Positions 22,044-34,577 are shown, counted from the stretch's first letter. The stretch is 64,000 nucleotides of DNA from Myoxocephalus aenaeus (GCA_038501785.1 JBAMJR010000084.1:5503501-5567500), one strand, 5' to 3'. Translations and numbers: made by a program. The notes: generated by a model from the letters alone, not told the origin.

Positions 22044-23454
22044 TCACAATTGTGAAGGTTCTGTATTTGAATTTTTGGGGTTTGCCATGTTAATTAAATT
22101 TGCAATGCAAACACAGTTTATTTCCAGTAAAACGTATGATGAAATGACCATTTGAGCTGGAATTATCATCCAACCTTTCGCAAGCTTTTACACAAGCTTT
22201 TGAATTCTACGTCAAACTATGGCGACAGAATCAATCAAATAATACTTTAAACTGAGCATCTAAGAAAGGATTTCATCCCCAACAACACACGTTCGTTACG
22301 CAAACTAGTAAAAATAGTTTGACATGAGTCCACGTCTCCTATAAAGGAATGATAAGAGGTTCATTTTAATTGAGGGACCCTTTAATGGCTTTAATATCTG
22401 CACACCTGATGGCTCATTGTAACGTGAGCGGCCATGTCTGCTGTTATGTTGCCAAAAGATTTGTGTTCTGGATGCTCTGCAGCGGTCTTTTAGCAGGTCA
22501 GTGGGGAACTGTTCATTGGTGGAATACAAGAAAATAACAAGTGGTGCTGTCGTGGAGCCGGGCTTTTTAACATGGCAGCAGTGACAACTAAACCACCACG
22601 GTAATCTCACAAAGACAAGAGGCCAACAAATGATGTCTCGCAGGTGGAGAAAGAAAAGGCCTCAGTCACATTGCCTGCTAGAAAGTGTTCTTTTAGATAT
22701 GGATATATTAATGGTGCTCTGCTGCATTATGTAGAATATAAACGTGAAGGTCTTTTTTATTTGAATGCGTCCGAATGATCATATAATAATTATTTCAATA
22801 ATAATTATTTCGCATTTTGTAATAAATTCAACCCGAACTCTCCTTCATATGAATTACATGTGAACTGTACTGACCTAAAAAGGTTCATCATCAAGGTCAT
22901 TTGTCATTTATTATTTTTATTATTATTAAAATATTATGAAATGATTCACTTCATGACAATATACATGAGACCATGCACAAACAAATATTTACAAAGACAA
23001 ATCAGGTGACATATTAGAATAACACACGTTCAGTCATGTTCAGTTAGCCTTGGTAGTCTGTCCGTTAATCTGGGCTGGAATAAACATGTGTTTGTTATGA
23101 AAGTGTTGGACCTCAATAATCTCAATCATGTGTCTTTGACACGTTGGAGGCAGACACATAGGGCAACTGCAACTATGCAACTTCACTTTGCAGACACTTT
23201 ATTTGATAGAAAATCTAGAAAATGTCCTATGGTTCTTGTTAAAACCGTCTGAGGCGGGAGAGGCTGTTAGGAACCAACTGCTGAATCCACATGCTCTGCT
23301 TTGGGACGGCTCACACTTCTGCACATGCACAACAGTTGTGGAATCCGATGGCAGAAATGGGCCTCAACTTGGATTCGATGTAAAACATGAAGCAAACGGA
23401 AGGTAAACACATCCTGTACTCAAAGGGCTGCAGGCATGGAGGTGTTAAGGGATT
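22044..23454. other. No gene recognised
   Basis: Intergenic sequence with ATT-rich low complexity at about 22770-22940. No domain or splice-linked frame was found. Confidence 0.5.
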
Positions 23455-24286
23455 TTATTGTGGCGGTGCACGCTTACTGCTTTTGACAAAAGTGTTATTG
23501 CGCTGCAGCGTCACGGCCCTCCTGCCGGGCGTCTGGTTCAGCTCGCTCATATCCACTCCCGAGTCCAAGCTGGTTTCTCGACTCTCGACTCTCGACTGGC
23601 CTCCGCCTCCTCTGCTGCTCGGACACGGCGTAATGGATCTCAGCTGCGGGTTTTCCCTCCAGTGACACAAACCAGGCTTGCGGAGGCTGAGTTGAGGGGA
23701 TAATAGAAAGGTCTGCAAAGGCATGCACGGAGTGTCGGCCGCCGCCGCCACCGATTTTATTCAATGTCCCTGGGACCGAGGCCGACTCCGTGAGGCTGAA
23801 GCGATCCCTGGATGTGTTGGTTGATGTTGCAGCCCGACGGCCCTCTAGAACCCCGAGCTGGTCCTCGTTCTCCGCTGCCTGGTTCTGGGCGGCGGAGGGA
23901 CCGTCTGGCGGCGCCTGCGCGACGCCGTCTTGAAGGGGAAGAGCGGCCGACTCCGGCGGCTCCTCCAAGTGGAAGAATGCCGGGGCGTGAAAAATGGCAA
24001 CAGGCTGGTTGTAGAAGAACAAATTCTCCGTCAGAGAGGCCGGAGCTCTGATCTCAGCTGTGGTTTCGTGCAAACACATCAGATCACTCAGGTCAGCGTT
24101 TCGCTCCGGTTCGTCACACTGCAGCACGATAGCCACAGCATTGGGGTTGGCTATCACGTCGGCGCTGTGCATGGAAATAATAGCGGCGTTGTGCCGATTA
24201 TCCCCCCTTTCTGCGAACGAATGGTTCTGAGAGGAGTCGGCTGAAGACACGTGCATGCAATGCAGATGCAAATGAAGAAGGTGCAT
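23455..24286 (-). pseudogene. FAM171-family exon, frameshifted
   Basis: On the minus strand a long frame (from about 24286, possible acceptor before 24230) reads ISMHSADVIANPNAVAI, ENLFFYNQPVAIFHAPAF and AWFVSLEGKPAAEIHYAV. The reading then shifts frame and continues as ETSLDSGVDMSELNQ and RRAVTLQRNNTFVKS. WFVSLEG...TSLDSGVDM is the C-terminal signature of the FAM171A/B family of single-pass membrane proteins. The shift falls on a triple 'gtcgaga' heptamer (23576-23597), as slippage would give. After VKSSKRAPPQ a stop is reached at once, whereas family members run on further. No other FAM171 exon is seen. Probably a duplicated or retro-fragment; a sequencing error at the heptamer is the alternative for the shift, but not for the missing tail. 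Confidence 0.6.
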
Positions 24287-25605
24287 TTTGTATCCAAAAA
24301 CGTTACAGCGGCCATTTCATTATATATTTAGCTTTTTCACCCCAACTGATCGAGGTCAGTTCCAGTGCAATTGTTTTTCTTGAAAAAAAAAATCTAAATA
24401 AAATGTCTTTATAGGTCATTGGGGGTTTTTTGTGTTAGAAAAATGTAATTGCCACAATCAGAGAAACTCCATTATATACTGTAGTACCTTTAAGACAAAC
24501 CTCAGAAAGTCGCTTGTCATTAATTGCCATCTGACACATTTCATTTATTACCAAACAACATAGATCTGTGAACATGGGACATGCCCAGGATGGTAGTGTC
24601 AGGAAATATGAAACACTGTATTATTTAGGGTGAGAACTCGCCTCTGGTGGATGACAAAGGTGCTGCAATCCAGTAGCCGAGGTGAGGTGCTGTGAATGTC
24701 CACACGAGTTTTCCTTCGACTGACACCACCGTGCCAAGCCCCTTCCTCATCCATCCACCTGCGTGACGCCAACAGACAGCAACACAAAAACAACACCACT
24801 GTTTGTTCAGCATTGTCTTTTTTAACTGTGAGTGTTGACATTCTGACAGGTGTCTCAGAAGTATCTCCATACGCTGACTGACTGTGAATAGAGATCTGAA
24901 AGTTGCTCTGTTACTGTTTACGTGAAATCCTTTGCACGAACGCTTATTACATGATATCATTGTCATCAGATCAGTCGAGTTTGTGTCCACAGGAATTCAC
25001 ATGAAACAGATGCATTAATGTTAGACATCCTATTGAGTTTGTGCAACTTTGAATGCACACTTTTTTATTTGATCTTTTTTATTTTAGTTTGCCTGCAGAC
25101 ACCTTTACTTGCTTGTAATTTGATAAGTCAGCCTTTATGAAGGGTTAATATGAACTATATAATAGCTAAACAATGCTGGCGTTTCTCACTATAAAAAGGT
25201 AATCATGTCTGACGTTAAAAAGCGTTAGTAAATCAATAATAAAGGGTCCTAAGTTTCTCAACTTCTAATATGCCATCAGCAAAAGTTGTGCATATTGTTA
25301 TTATTATGATGTTATTATTAATTATTATTATGAATGTGATCAAGATACATTATCACAAAAGTTGTGATAATGTCAGGATAAAGTATCGTCCAAGAATGAT
25401 GGAATCTGGTTTAAACCGCTCTAGATTACAGTTGAAAGCCTCCACAGTTAACACATTTTACAACTGGCATAGCAGGACTGAGCCCTGTGAGCTGTGCTGC
25501 ACGCTGCCCGTACATATGCGTTATGCTTTATCTTATAACCGGTCGTGTGAGAATACAGGAAGTGAGATACCTCTGCTTCGCTCAGTCAGCGCGCGTGTGT
25601 ACTCG

Positions 25606-25740
25606 GCATTACGGTAAGAGCTGACTTCAAAATAAGAGCAAAGTCACGGTGAACGTGATAGTCAGTCACTACTACAATACTTACAGACGTACGGTCACCG
25701 GAACTTCGCTCTTATTTTGAAGTCGCTCCTACCGTAATGC
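25606..25740. mobile_element. Short foldback/MITE
   Basis: 'gcattacggtaagagc' and 'cttcaaaataagagc' at the left are mirrored by 'gctcttattttgaag' and 'gctcctaccgtaatgc' at the right, giving imperfect arms of about 50 bases around a 35-base loop. Confidence 0.75.
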
Positions 25741-26150
25741 AGTAGTATACGCGTACCTACAAAAACCTGCGGGCTTTTTTCGAAGTGGAGGCTGGCTTGA
25801 GTGCAGTTGGCAGAGTGAGAAGACACAGAGAGTAGCGAGCTTTTGGGTTGTGATTGCTCTTTTAAATAGTTCATCTCAACTTTCCTTTTTTTATTTTTTT
25901 TATATATATATATATACAAGTCGAAACTAACAAAGGTAGGTGACAGTATGTGCGCTATTTGTTGCGCCATAAAGAGGCTCTCCGTTTGCGTCGGGTCAAG
26001 TTTAAGTAAAGTACGCGATTGTCACGACTCTATGATCAACGTTCTGCTTGCATGCGCGTGAAGACATTTCTTAATTCTACTGTACATGCACAGTCTTGTA
26101 TAAACGTTTTCAGACGCCGAGAGAAGTTGTTTCCGCAATCGATAACACCC

Positions 26151-26175
26151 CCCCACACACACACACACACACACA

Positions 26176-26226
<51 letters not shown>
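26151..26226 (+). repeat. (CA)n(CT)n microsatellite
   Basis: About 13 CA units pass directly into about 24 CT units. Confidence 0.95.
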
Positions 26227-26231
<5 letters not shown>

Positions 26232-26545
26232 TATTCACTCTCTCTTTTCCGAGTGCAGTGGATAGATGGATACTCCTAACTAATGATGTTAATGATAATA
26301 ATTATCTAGTTTTGACCATGTCTTTACATGTGTTTTCCCACCTGTGTAGTTACATAAAGCCTTTTCACTTTCGATTCTGGGTGGACGATTTGAAGTTGTA
26401 TCAGAGGTGGGTGAACCAAATGGTGGGGGAAGCAGATGGGGAAGTACTGAGTTCAAAGGACTATTGTCTTTCCTCACTTGCATATCACACTGTGGGGTTT
26501 ATTTCTCATGACAAAGTAAATGTAAGTTCTCTGATGATGAGAACT

Positions 26546-26575
<30 letters not shown>
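26546..26575 (+). repeat. Poly-G run of 30
   Basis: Thirty consecutive G. A possible assembly-quality weak point and a potential G-quadruplex former just outside the inverted-duplication arm. Confidence 0.95.
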
Positions 26576-26577
<2 letters not shown>

Positions 26578-26635
26578 CATGGGTCTCTTCACTGTGGTTC
26601 GGAGGCGGAACCCTCATTGTGTTATAAGAAGGGTG

Positions 26636-26733
26636 CTGAGTAGACTGGACTAAAGGTTTAGTTAGGAGTAGACTGGACTAAAGGTTTAGTTAGGAGTAGA
26701 CTGGACTAAAGGTTTAGTTAGGAGTAGACTGGA
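26636..26733 (+). repeat. 31-bp minisatellite, 3 units
   Basis: 'gtagactggactaaaggttt' plus 'agttaggagta' three times; marks the outer end of the right inverted arm. Confidence 0.9.
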
Positions 26734-29602
26734 CATAACGAACACACGTCAGGTGTCGTTGTCTCCTGTCTCTCCGAGGTCGGACCCGGTCCGTGACAGT
26801 TTGGTCTTCACGTTACCGGCCCGTGACGCATAAAGGTTTGGGAGCGCTGGACGAGAGGAAGTAGAGGGAAATGCATAATATTGTGATTCGCAAAACCTGC
26901 TTCGTGGAGTCTGTGTTCCACCACAGTCCCGGATGTGTTTTCTTTTTCTTTCTAGAGATAGATTTATTTTGTAGCGAGTAACGAAGGTTTCATGGGAAAT
27001 GTATCGGAGTAAAAGTATCAGTTTTCTTTGCAAAATGTAGTGAAGTAAAAGTCAACAGAAATATAAATAGTAAAGTAGAGTACATATATCCTAAAAAACT
27101 ACTTAAGTACAGTAACAAAGTATTTCTACTTCGTTACTATACACCACTGAATATACACATACATACTTGCACTTTTGCACTTCTACTGTTTAAGTTTAAT
27201 TTAATTCCTAAATTAATACTCTGTTCTTTTTTCTTTTCTTTCATCCCAGTTATTTTTCTTTTCTTTTTTCTTTTTATTAGTATTATTATTGTCTATATCT
27301 TTCATCCCTGCTGTTTTTATATCTTATTTTCTGTCTGTAAATTGCTGCTACGCGACACCAAATTTCCCCTTGGGGATTAATAAAGTATATATTCATTCAT
27401 TCATTTCCATATTTTGTAATAGATTTGGGGTTGTAGCTTCTCTACCTGAATCCAGCAGGAGATGGCGCTGCTGAGCCACAAGACTGATGAGGCAGTTGGT
27501 GACGCAAGCTTGGAGAAATGGGAGTTAGTTGGCCGAGGGGGATTCGGTCATGTCTACAAGGCCAGGCACAAGGGCTTGGGCGTTGATGTGGCCATTAAGA
27601 CACTCCGTGGTGGGATTGGGTAAATGGAAATATGTGCAAGTTCTCTGTAACTTAAACGTTTAAATGATACATATGTTAAATAGTAGTTAAAGGTGCTCTT
27701 TTGCTTTCTCTCTACTCCTTTCAACAATCCCCTGCCTCATTGCAGCCACTTCATGACCCTGCAGAACGAGGCTATTTATATGGATATGGCTTCCTTTGAG
27801 TTTGTGGTGAGACGTTATGGAACCTATCAGGGATGTCCGCCTGGAGTGACATCCACGCAACAGGGACTAGTGATGGAGTTCATGGAAAACGGATCTGTTG
27901 AGTCCCTGCAGAAGGACCTCTCTGGCCCTCCACCGTGGCCCCTGGTCTGCCGCTTGGCCCATCAAGTGGCTCTAGGCATGAACTTCCTCCATTCACGGAA
28001 AATTGTGCACCGTGACCTAAAGCCAAATAATGTACTGCTGAATGCCGATTTTAACGCCAAGGTAGAGTGCCTTCCACCTAAACTATGTTTAAGATTCAAG
28101 ATATTTTTCTATTCAAGATATTTTATTGTCATATGCAAAGATAACAGGCAGTTATTCTGTACAATGACCTCCTAACACACAGAATTACAATAAACTTAAG
28201 GCAAAAAATAAATAAATAAGTCAACTATGAGGCTGATTTAATCATTTATTTGATATTATGTGTCCCTTCTTTCTCTGCAGCTAGCAGACTTTGGTCTGTC
28301 CAGTGTATCCGCCAGTACTTTGAACAGCAACAGAGAAACAATGGATGGGATCGGAGGTTCATTCAAGTACATACCTCCTGAGGGTTTTGATGTATCGTAT
28401 GAAGCTAAACGTCCTTTTGACATCTACAGGTGAGACATAACATTAACAAATAATTCTACTCTGTATGGTAAAAATCTTAACAGCATTAACATGTTACTGA
28501 AAATCTCTTCCTCTCTCTTGATCAGCTATGGTATCCTGCTCTGGGCCATTATCAATGGCAAAGAGCCTTATCCAAGTAGGTATAATCTGTTTTATTGTCC
28601 CATCATGTTGACCTTTAATTTAGGTTTCCAATATTTTATGCAATGAAATCACATCCTACCATCACATTTCTCATCTGTATTGTTTCCCTCACAACATAAA
28701 ACTTAACTAAGTCCGTTATACACTGTGTATGTCCAGTTTACTCAATTGGTTAAGCTTGTATGTTATCATGCATGTCTTCATTGTATCACATGCACTGTAG
28801 GCGCTGCATTTGATCTTCTGAAAGAGCAGATCCCTTCAGGGCAAAGACCTTGCTGTAAAAAAATTGACCAGATGAGGGAAGAAGGGTTGAAAGAACTGGT
28901 TGAGCTCATGAAGAGGTGCTGGGATGGCAATCCCTCAGAGAGGCCCCTCTTTCAAAGTAAATATTCATCGTTGTCACCATTTCACAACATTTCCTCGTCT
29001 GAAATCAAATTAGCTTTTTGTCGACTAGCTTGACAGATACATATTTAAAATGAAACTTTGCTTCTGTTTCAGATTGCCTTGAAGTCACTGAGAATGTGTT
29101 TTCAAAGCACAAGAAGGGAATTCGTGATGCGGTCGGTCAAGTCTTGACAACACTGGAACAACGCAGCAGTGTAATTTCAGAAGATTAAATATAGTGCAGA
29201 TTAATCCTGATTCATAATGGCGAGGAACACTTCTGACTGGTTTATCGATTTCTCTAATGCATCATACTTTCTCCCTGTTTTACTTCAGAAGTCATCAACC
29301 AGTTATCAATCAAACACAACGTCGGCTTGCAATGTTCCTCATCAGCCACCAGGTAGATTATCAATACTGTTTGTGAGTCGAGGGAGTTTTAATCTCATAA
29401 ATGATCTCTAACTTTCCTGAATGAAACCAGATGTTTTCTTCTCTTTTTCAGAACAGCCAAATGATACGGTGGACAATGTCCCATTAACAACAACTGAACG
29501 GCCTCCAATACGGGTATGCTAAATGTGTTTTGATAATTGCCTCACAGGAAGTTGAAAACAAACCAATGAGTAACTAATAAGTAACTTTATTAACAAAACC
29601 AA
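26640..29602. repeat. Inverted duplication, right arm (kinase half of copy B plus promoter)
   Basis: Reverse-complement match to 12595-16412; it lacks the 0.9 kb MITE pair. Spacer between the arms is about 10.2 kb. Confidence 0.9.
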
Positions 29603-29968
29603 ATATATGGGGTTAGTTCAGTCTCTTTAATGGCAAATGCGCACAGAACAATTCAAAAATATATTCGATTTACAAATGCACACAGAAGGGTTGACAAATA
29701 CATTCCAATGATTTATATAAATGTATAAAAAAAAATCACAAATATATTTCTGCATTTGTTTGTGAAAAGCTTCACATTTACGAGTGGCTTTTATGAGACT
29801 CCCCTGCCGGGTTTGAGGTCCGGCTCGTGGGACCGCTGAGTCCCGCAGGCACCGGGCCGAGAGCAGCCTGATCCCGGCAGGACCTTTTTAAATGATCCGC
29901 TGGCTACGATTTCTCCGTAGCGGTTAAACATTGATTTTAGTGTGAAGAGAGGCGATATGTATGTGTAC

Positions 29969-30044
<76 letters not shown>

Positions 30045-32919
30045 ATATATATATATATATGTGTGTATATATATATATATGTATATGTACAGGACTGTCT
30101 CAGAAAATTAGAATATTGTGATAAAGTTCTTTATTTTCTGTAATGCAATTAAAAAAACAAAAATGTCAAGCATTAATTTTCTGAAAAACATTAACATTTG
30201 TTTATTGTGAAAAATGACCAGATACATCCGTCTGTGGTAACCTCAGACGGAACCTCTTGACACATGTCAAGGTGTTACGTTACTCTAAAAATGAAACTTA
30301 AGTCTGTTTCAACTCTGCCGGTGTTCTGGATTAAAACCAAGGCAGAGTATCCTGAGATCGCCAAAAAAGCACGAAAACCTGCTTCCATTCCAACATCCTG
30401 TCTTTGTGCAGCGCGTTATAAGTTAAGCAGTAGACTGGACTAAAGGTTTAGTTAGGAGTAGAGTCAGTAGACTGGACTAAAGGTTTAGTTAGGAGTAGAG
30501 TCAGTAGACTGGACTAAAGGTTTAGTTAGGAGCAATGTTCCCTCTAATTTTTTCCGGCACTGAGCAAATTTCTTTTTTTCTGAGCGCACATTTCAGCACT
30601 GTGAGCAATTCGCAACCTGCCGAAAATGACCACAAGCCTGCGTTAGCCATAGGGGATTCAAAGAGATGACAGCAAATGCATCAATATGTATACAAGGTTG
30701 ATATTTATTCAATATCCTTTATAATGGCTGGACTTTGGGAACATTTTAATGATGGTGTTTTACCAAGTCAGTTTAGTTGAACTTAAAGGATCTTTGTTGA
30801 ACTTCAATAAGGGGAGGTTATGACTGGTTCACTGGTTATGACTGATAATGATATATACTGTATATAAAAAATAAAAGTATCAAAGGTGTTTAGTCATTTC
30901 TCAGCAGGTACAACATTTAAGTGGAACTTCATTGAAAGAAAAATGCTAATGCAGTGCTTAACAATAATTATAGGCCTATTAAATTGACATGGTGTCATTT
31001 TTCCTGTGTGGTTTGCAACAAACTAGGCTACAAAACATGTCATTTGAATGTCATTGAGGGAGATAGGCCTATCTGGCTATGTGGCTCATCTTTCCCCTTG
31101 GGGATTAATAAAGTATATATCTATCTATCTATATATCTCTTGTCTGCAGGCCTATGGAAGACACATGTCTCTGAAGAACAGCATCTGAAAAACAGGTTAA
31201 CCAAAAGAGAAACACGTTTTCCCACGAGCGAACTCTCCTTTCGCTTTTGCCTCCGAGCAGAATTTGCAGATCACGCCACTCCTTTCTTCATATTTAAATA
31301 TGTCTGAAAGTTTCATCCTACCTGTGTCAGTTTGAACTATTTCATCTAGCCACTCATGTTTGAACGTTAGGCAGACCTTTTTCTGGGGCACCTGCTCTGC
31401 CTTTTTTTTCTCCATGGTAGCCTATAACTGCTGGAGCAGGGCCCGCCAAGAGAAGCCTAAACAGCGCCGGCCCTAGCTCATGTGGCGCTCTAGGCGAGCT
31501 TCACTTCTGGCGCCCGGAGGAGGACAGCGGGGGTGGGGGGTGCCAACGGAGGCAGAGCGCTAGCAGAGGTACAGAGAGCGCATGTCGAGAAACGGGACGC
31601 TGATTGGCCAAGAAGACCCGACACGTCACATCAAAGATCTTCTATTGTGGAGATGGCTCACTCCTATCTCAGAAACACTGGCGCGAAAAAGATTTTTAAC
31701 CCCTGAAAAAAAATCGTTTGTGCGGTCTGAAAAATGTGCGCGGTCTGAAAAATCTATTGCGCGGCCACTTCCACTGGCCTGCGCGGGCCGCGCACGCGCG
31801 CAGCTTAGAGGGAACACTGGTGCTGACTGTTGTTTCATGGAATCTTGTGTCACAGGCTGCTCTGAGGAAAAGTATGCAGCAGCTAGCTGCATACTTTTCC
31901 TCTTGCAAGAAATAAACGGACGTAAGACAACTTTGATTCAGAGACTTCATTCCTCCTTAGCAGATCGACATAGAACATCTTCCATCATAAAGTGAATTCC
32001 ACAGGAGGGAACAAAGACATGATCTTTAAGCATAATGTCCCCTCTCAGTTGTGCGTTATCTTCCTTCTCATTGCAGATCATGGACCAGCGGAATTCAGAG
32101 CAGAGACTTTCAGGTGATTGCATCCTTAAACAATACTTTATCTATGAATGAGTTTCTCGAGGTACAAAGTCAAACCAGTGCATGAGACAATGCGTTTGAG
32201 AACAATAATTCAAAATAAAAGAGGTAGAGATTAGTACCGTTCTTGTTTACGGCTGTCGTTTCCGTCTGGCTTCTATCAAGTCAGAGGTTCAAGTTTGTCT
32301 TTTTTTAATTATAAATTGTCGTTAAGTTTCTGAATTGTGATTGTTATTCATATTTACAGGGTCACCAACAGTGTACGCGGACAGTAACAGTGTTGTTACC
32401 AACAGAGAAATCAGAAATGTAAAAGGAAAAACCCTCGTCTATAAGATTGAAATGGAGAGTGATCCAGGAAGTCGTCAAACAGGTAAGCTTTTCTATTTCT
32501 TTGAGTATATGAAATCCAACAAAATGTGTAAAATACATAACTGTGCTTCAGTTAAGTTCATGTACAACTCCATTTAGTCTTGAGCTTTTTAGAACACATA
32601 ATACATGAAGCCAACATTTGAACTGAGCATGTTTTTTTCCTCCTTCAGGAAGTGCTGCTGGACAGCTTCCCCGAGCAGATTACATTGCCGTTGGGGACAG
32701 TGTGATCTTCGCTGATAAAATATCTGATGTCACTATCGACGGGGATATAGATTTATCAGTGACCATGAAAAGGTCCCAAGTTGGTGCCGGTAACTTCATG
32801 CCGTCTCATTACTATCAATATATTACATATTTGTTCTGTCAGGACATGTCAGCACATCCTAACACGGCTTTCCTTTCAGGAACAGGAGATAAAGCACGAC
32901 CGTCCTCTCAGGTACGCTG

Positions 32920-32971
<52 letters not shown>

Positions 32972-33693
32972 GTGGTAGAAACCCTCACAGTGAAATACAC
33001 GTTGACGGGTTAGTTTTCTTTTCTTCTAATTACCCATAGTGGGACAAACCAATTCAGTTCTGAACCAATAACCTTTTATTAATACTTTTTATAACCAGCC
33101 TCGTATCACTCTTGCTGAAACGCACATTACACATTTAAAACATTGCTAAATACGTATATTGCTGTTTCACTAGTTTTGAGCAACGCTGCTACTTATCCAA
33201 TGGACATCTGCTCAGTGAGCTAAACAGAACTCATCCCGTCCATCACATTTCTAGACTCACTGGTCGTGTTCAGGGAAGCTTGTCTTCACACAGAAGGGCT
33301 GGGAGGGGACTGCATGCTGATCAGGTCGCCAGCAGCAGGGCAAAGATACACACTCACACAGCTTCCCATGCCGACACATAAAAGTGCAAAACCTGCTGTC
33401 GTTCTCAGGACCCCACTGTGAAAAAGATCACGGAGCACAAGGTGGAACTCATTGAGTGCCTGAGGGCGGATGTCTTCATTCTGCAGCGTGCGCACGCCAA
33501 AGATATTGTCACTCAGGGTCAATATTGGAAATTGAGGAATATCTCACAGCCAGAAGAAATGGTTACTGACCTGATCGATCAGATGATTTTGAATGGTCAA
33601 GTATCCTGCTCTCTTTTTCTTGAAGTTCTCAAAGAGCCGAAGGTTCTCCAGACCTATCCACAGCTCAACCAAATCATGAGACAATGGTGCTAA
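27462..33693 (+). CDS. RIPK3-like kinase with RHIM-like repeats and CARD (copy B, 13 exons, 556 aa)
   Basis: Exons: 27462-27619, 27746-28061, 28281-28429, 28526-28575, 28801-28956, 29073-29170, 29289-29352, 29452-29513, 32077-32113, 32360-32482, 32649-32789, 32880-32911, 33409-33693. Every junction is GT/AG and the sum is 1671 nt, one open frame. The kinase (1-276) has GRGGFG 24-29, Lys46, HRD Asp143, DFG Asp161. A helical tail and Ser/Pro-rich linker run to 351. Residues about 364-451 hold two similar beta-type pieces (NSVVTNREIRNV and DSVIFADKISDV) and YIAVGDSVIF, which recalls the RHIM core (V/I-Q-V-G-D) but lacks the Gln. Residues about 468-553 are a CARD (ITEHKVELIECLRAD, HAKDIVTQGQYWKL, FLEVLKEPKVL) different from that of copy A. 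AATAAA at 33849. Intron 8 is swollen by transposons. Probably a CARD-coupled innate-immunity or death kinase; ortholog naming (RIPK3 versus RIPK2) needs a tree. Confidence 0.87.
29973..30082 (+). repeat. (TA)n microsatellite in intron 8
   Basis: Long TA tract interrupted by GTGTG pieces. Confidence 0.95.
30090..30190 (+). mobile_element. Tc1-like transposon end remnant
   Basis: 'acaggactgtctcagaaaat' and 'tagaatattgtgataaagtt' is a well-known fish Tc1-like terminal sequence; only this end is present. Confidence 0.65.
30428..30534 (+). repeat. Minisatellite, 3 units (same unit as 26.6 kb)
   Basis: 'gtagactggactaaaggttt' three times, here with 'gagtagagtca' spacers, abutting the hAT element in intron 8. 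Confidence 0.9.
30534..31821 (-). mobile_element. hAT-type transposon in intron 8 of copy B
   Basis: The left end reads CAATGTTCCCTCTAA and the right end is TTAGAGGGAACACTG, so the terminal repeats are CARTGTTCCCTCTAA. On the minus strand 31197-31415 opens with MEKKKAEQVPQKKVCLTFKH and contains CKFCSEAKAKGEFA, a zinc-finger N-terminus of hAT transposases of the ZNF862/DUF4371 kind; the catalytic body is absent. Flanking 8-mers do not match, so the insertion has been rearranged. LINE tail words ('cccttggggattaataaagt') at 31090 show a nested insertion. Confidence 0.7.
31864..31902. repeat. Perfect hairpin, 17-bp arms
   Basis: 'gaggaaaagtatgcagc' and its exact complement are separated by 5 bases, just right of the hAT end in intron 8. 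Confidence 0.85.
32922..32968 (+). repeat. (CA)n microsatellite in intron 12 of copy B
   Basis: About 23 CA units. Confidence 0.95.
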
Positions 33694-33985
33694 ACACTGT
33701 TGGAAGCGCAATGTGTTGGCTATTAATGTAATTGATAAAGAGGCTATCTTACAAAAAAAAAAGATGTGTTGAGCAAAATACGTGAGCAATATGGATTTAT
33801 CTTGTCTGTGTGCTTGATTTTGTACTTTTGGTAATGTTATCTAATGGAAATAAATCTGATTGAGCAAATGTTCCGGGCTGAAGGCCTCGTCTGTCGCCTG
33901 TCATTGGAAGACATTTGTAAACACACACAAATGGACCGTTATTTAGTTGAGAGCAGGCAGCTTTATAACAGCTACCAAGCCACTA

Positions 33986-34577
33986 GCGAACTCTCCTTTC
34001 GCTTTTGCCTCCGAGCAGAATTTGCAGATCACGCCACTCCTTTCTTCATATTTAAATATGTCTGAAAGTTTCATCCTACCTGTGTCAGTTTGAACTATTT
34101 CATCTAGCCACTCATGTTTGAACGTTAGGCAGACCTTTTTCTGGGGCACCTGCTCTGCCTTTCTTTTCGCCATGGTAGCCTATAACTGCTGGAGCAGGGC
34201 CCGCCAAGAGAAGCCTAAACAGCGCCGGCCCTAGCTCATGTGGCGCTCTAGGCGAGCTTCACTCCTGGCGCCCGGAGGAGGACAGCGGGGGTGGGGGGTG
34301 CCAACGGAGGCAGAGCGCTAGCAGAGGTACAGAGAGCGCATGTCGAGAAACGGGACGCTGATTGGCCAAGAAGACTCGACACGTCACATCAAAGATCTTC
34401 TATTGTGGAGATGGCTCACTCCTATCTCAGAAACACTGGCGCGAAAAAGATTTTTAACCCCTGAAAAAAAATCGTTTGTGCGGTCTGAAAAATGTGCGCG
34501 GTCTGAAAAATCTATTGCGCGGCCACTTCCACTGGCCTGCGCGGCCGCGCACGCGCGCAGCTTAGAGGGAACACTGC
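33986..34577 (-). mobile_element. Second copy of the hAT 3' half, in the copy B 3' flank
   Basis: Nearly identical to 31225-31815, including the same zinc-finger reading frame (33943-34173 on the minus strand) and the terminal 'cttagagggaacactg'. It begins abruptly 290 bases after the stop of copy B, where copy C has different sequence. Confidence 0.85.

Larger units (their letters stand above)
24287..26600. other. No gene recognised; MITE, microsatellites and poly-G inside
   Basis: Holds a short perfect hairpin at about 25349-25373 (cattatcacaa/ttgtgataatg), the foldback element at 25606, a TA run at about 25900 and the CA/CT tract at 26151. No coding signal. Confidence 0.5.

Noticed and set aside
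26096..26653. 185-codon frame spanning CA/CT and poly-G tracts
   Set aside because: Mostly microsatellite translation; no conserved residues.
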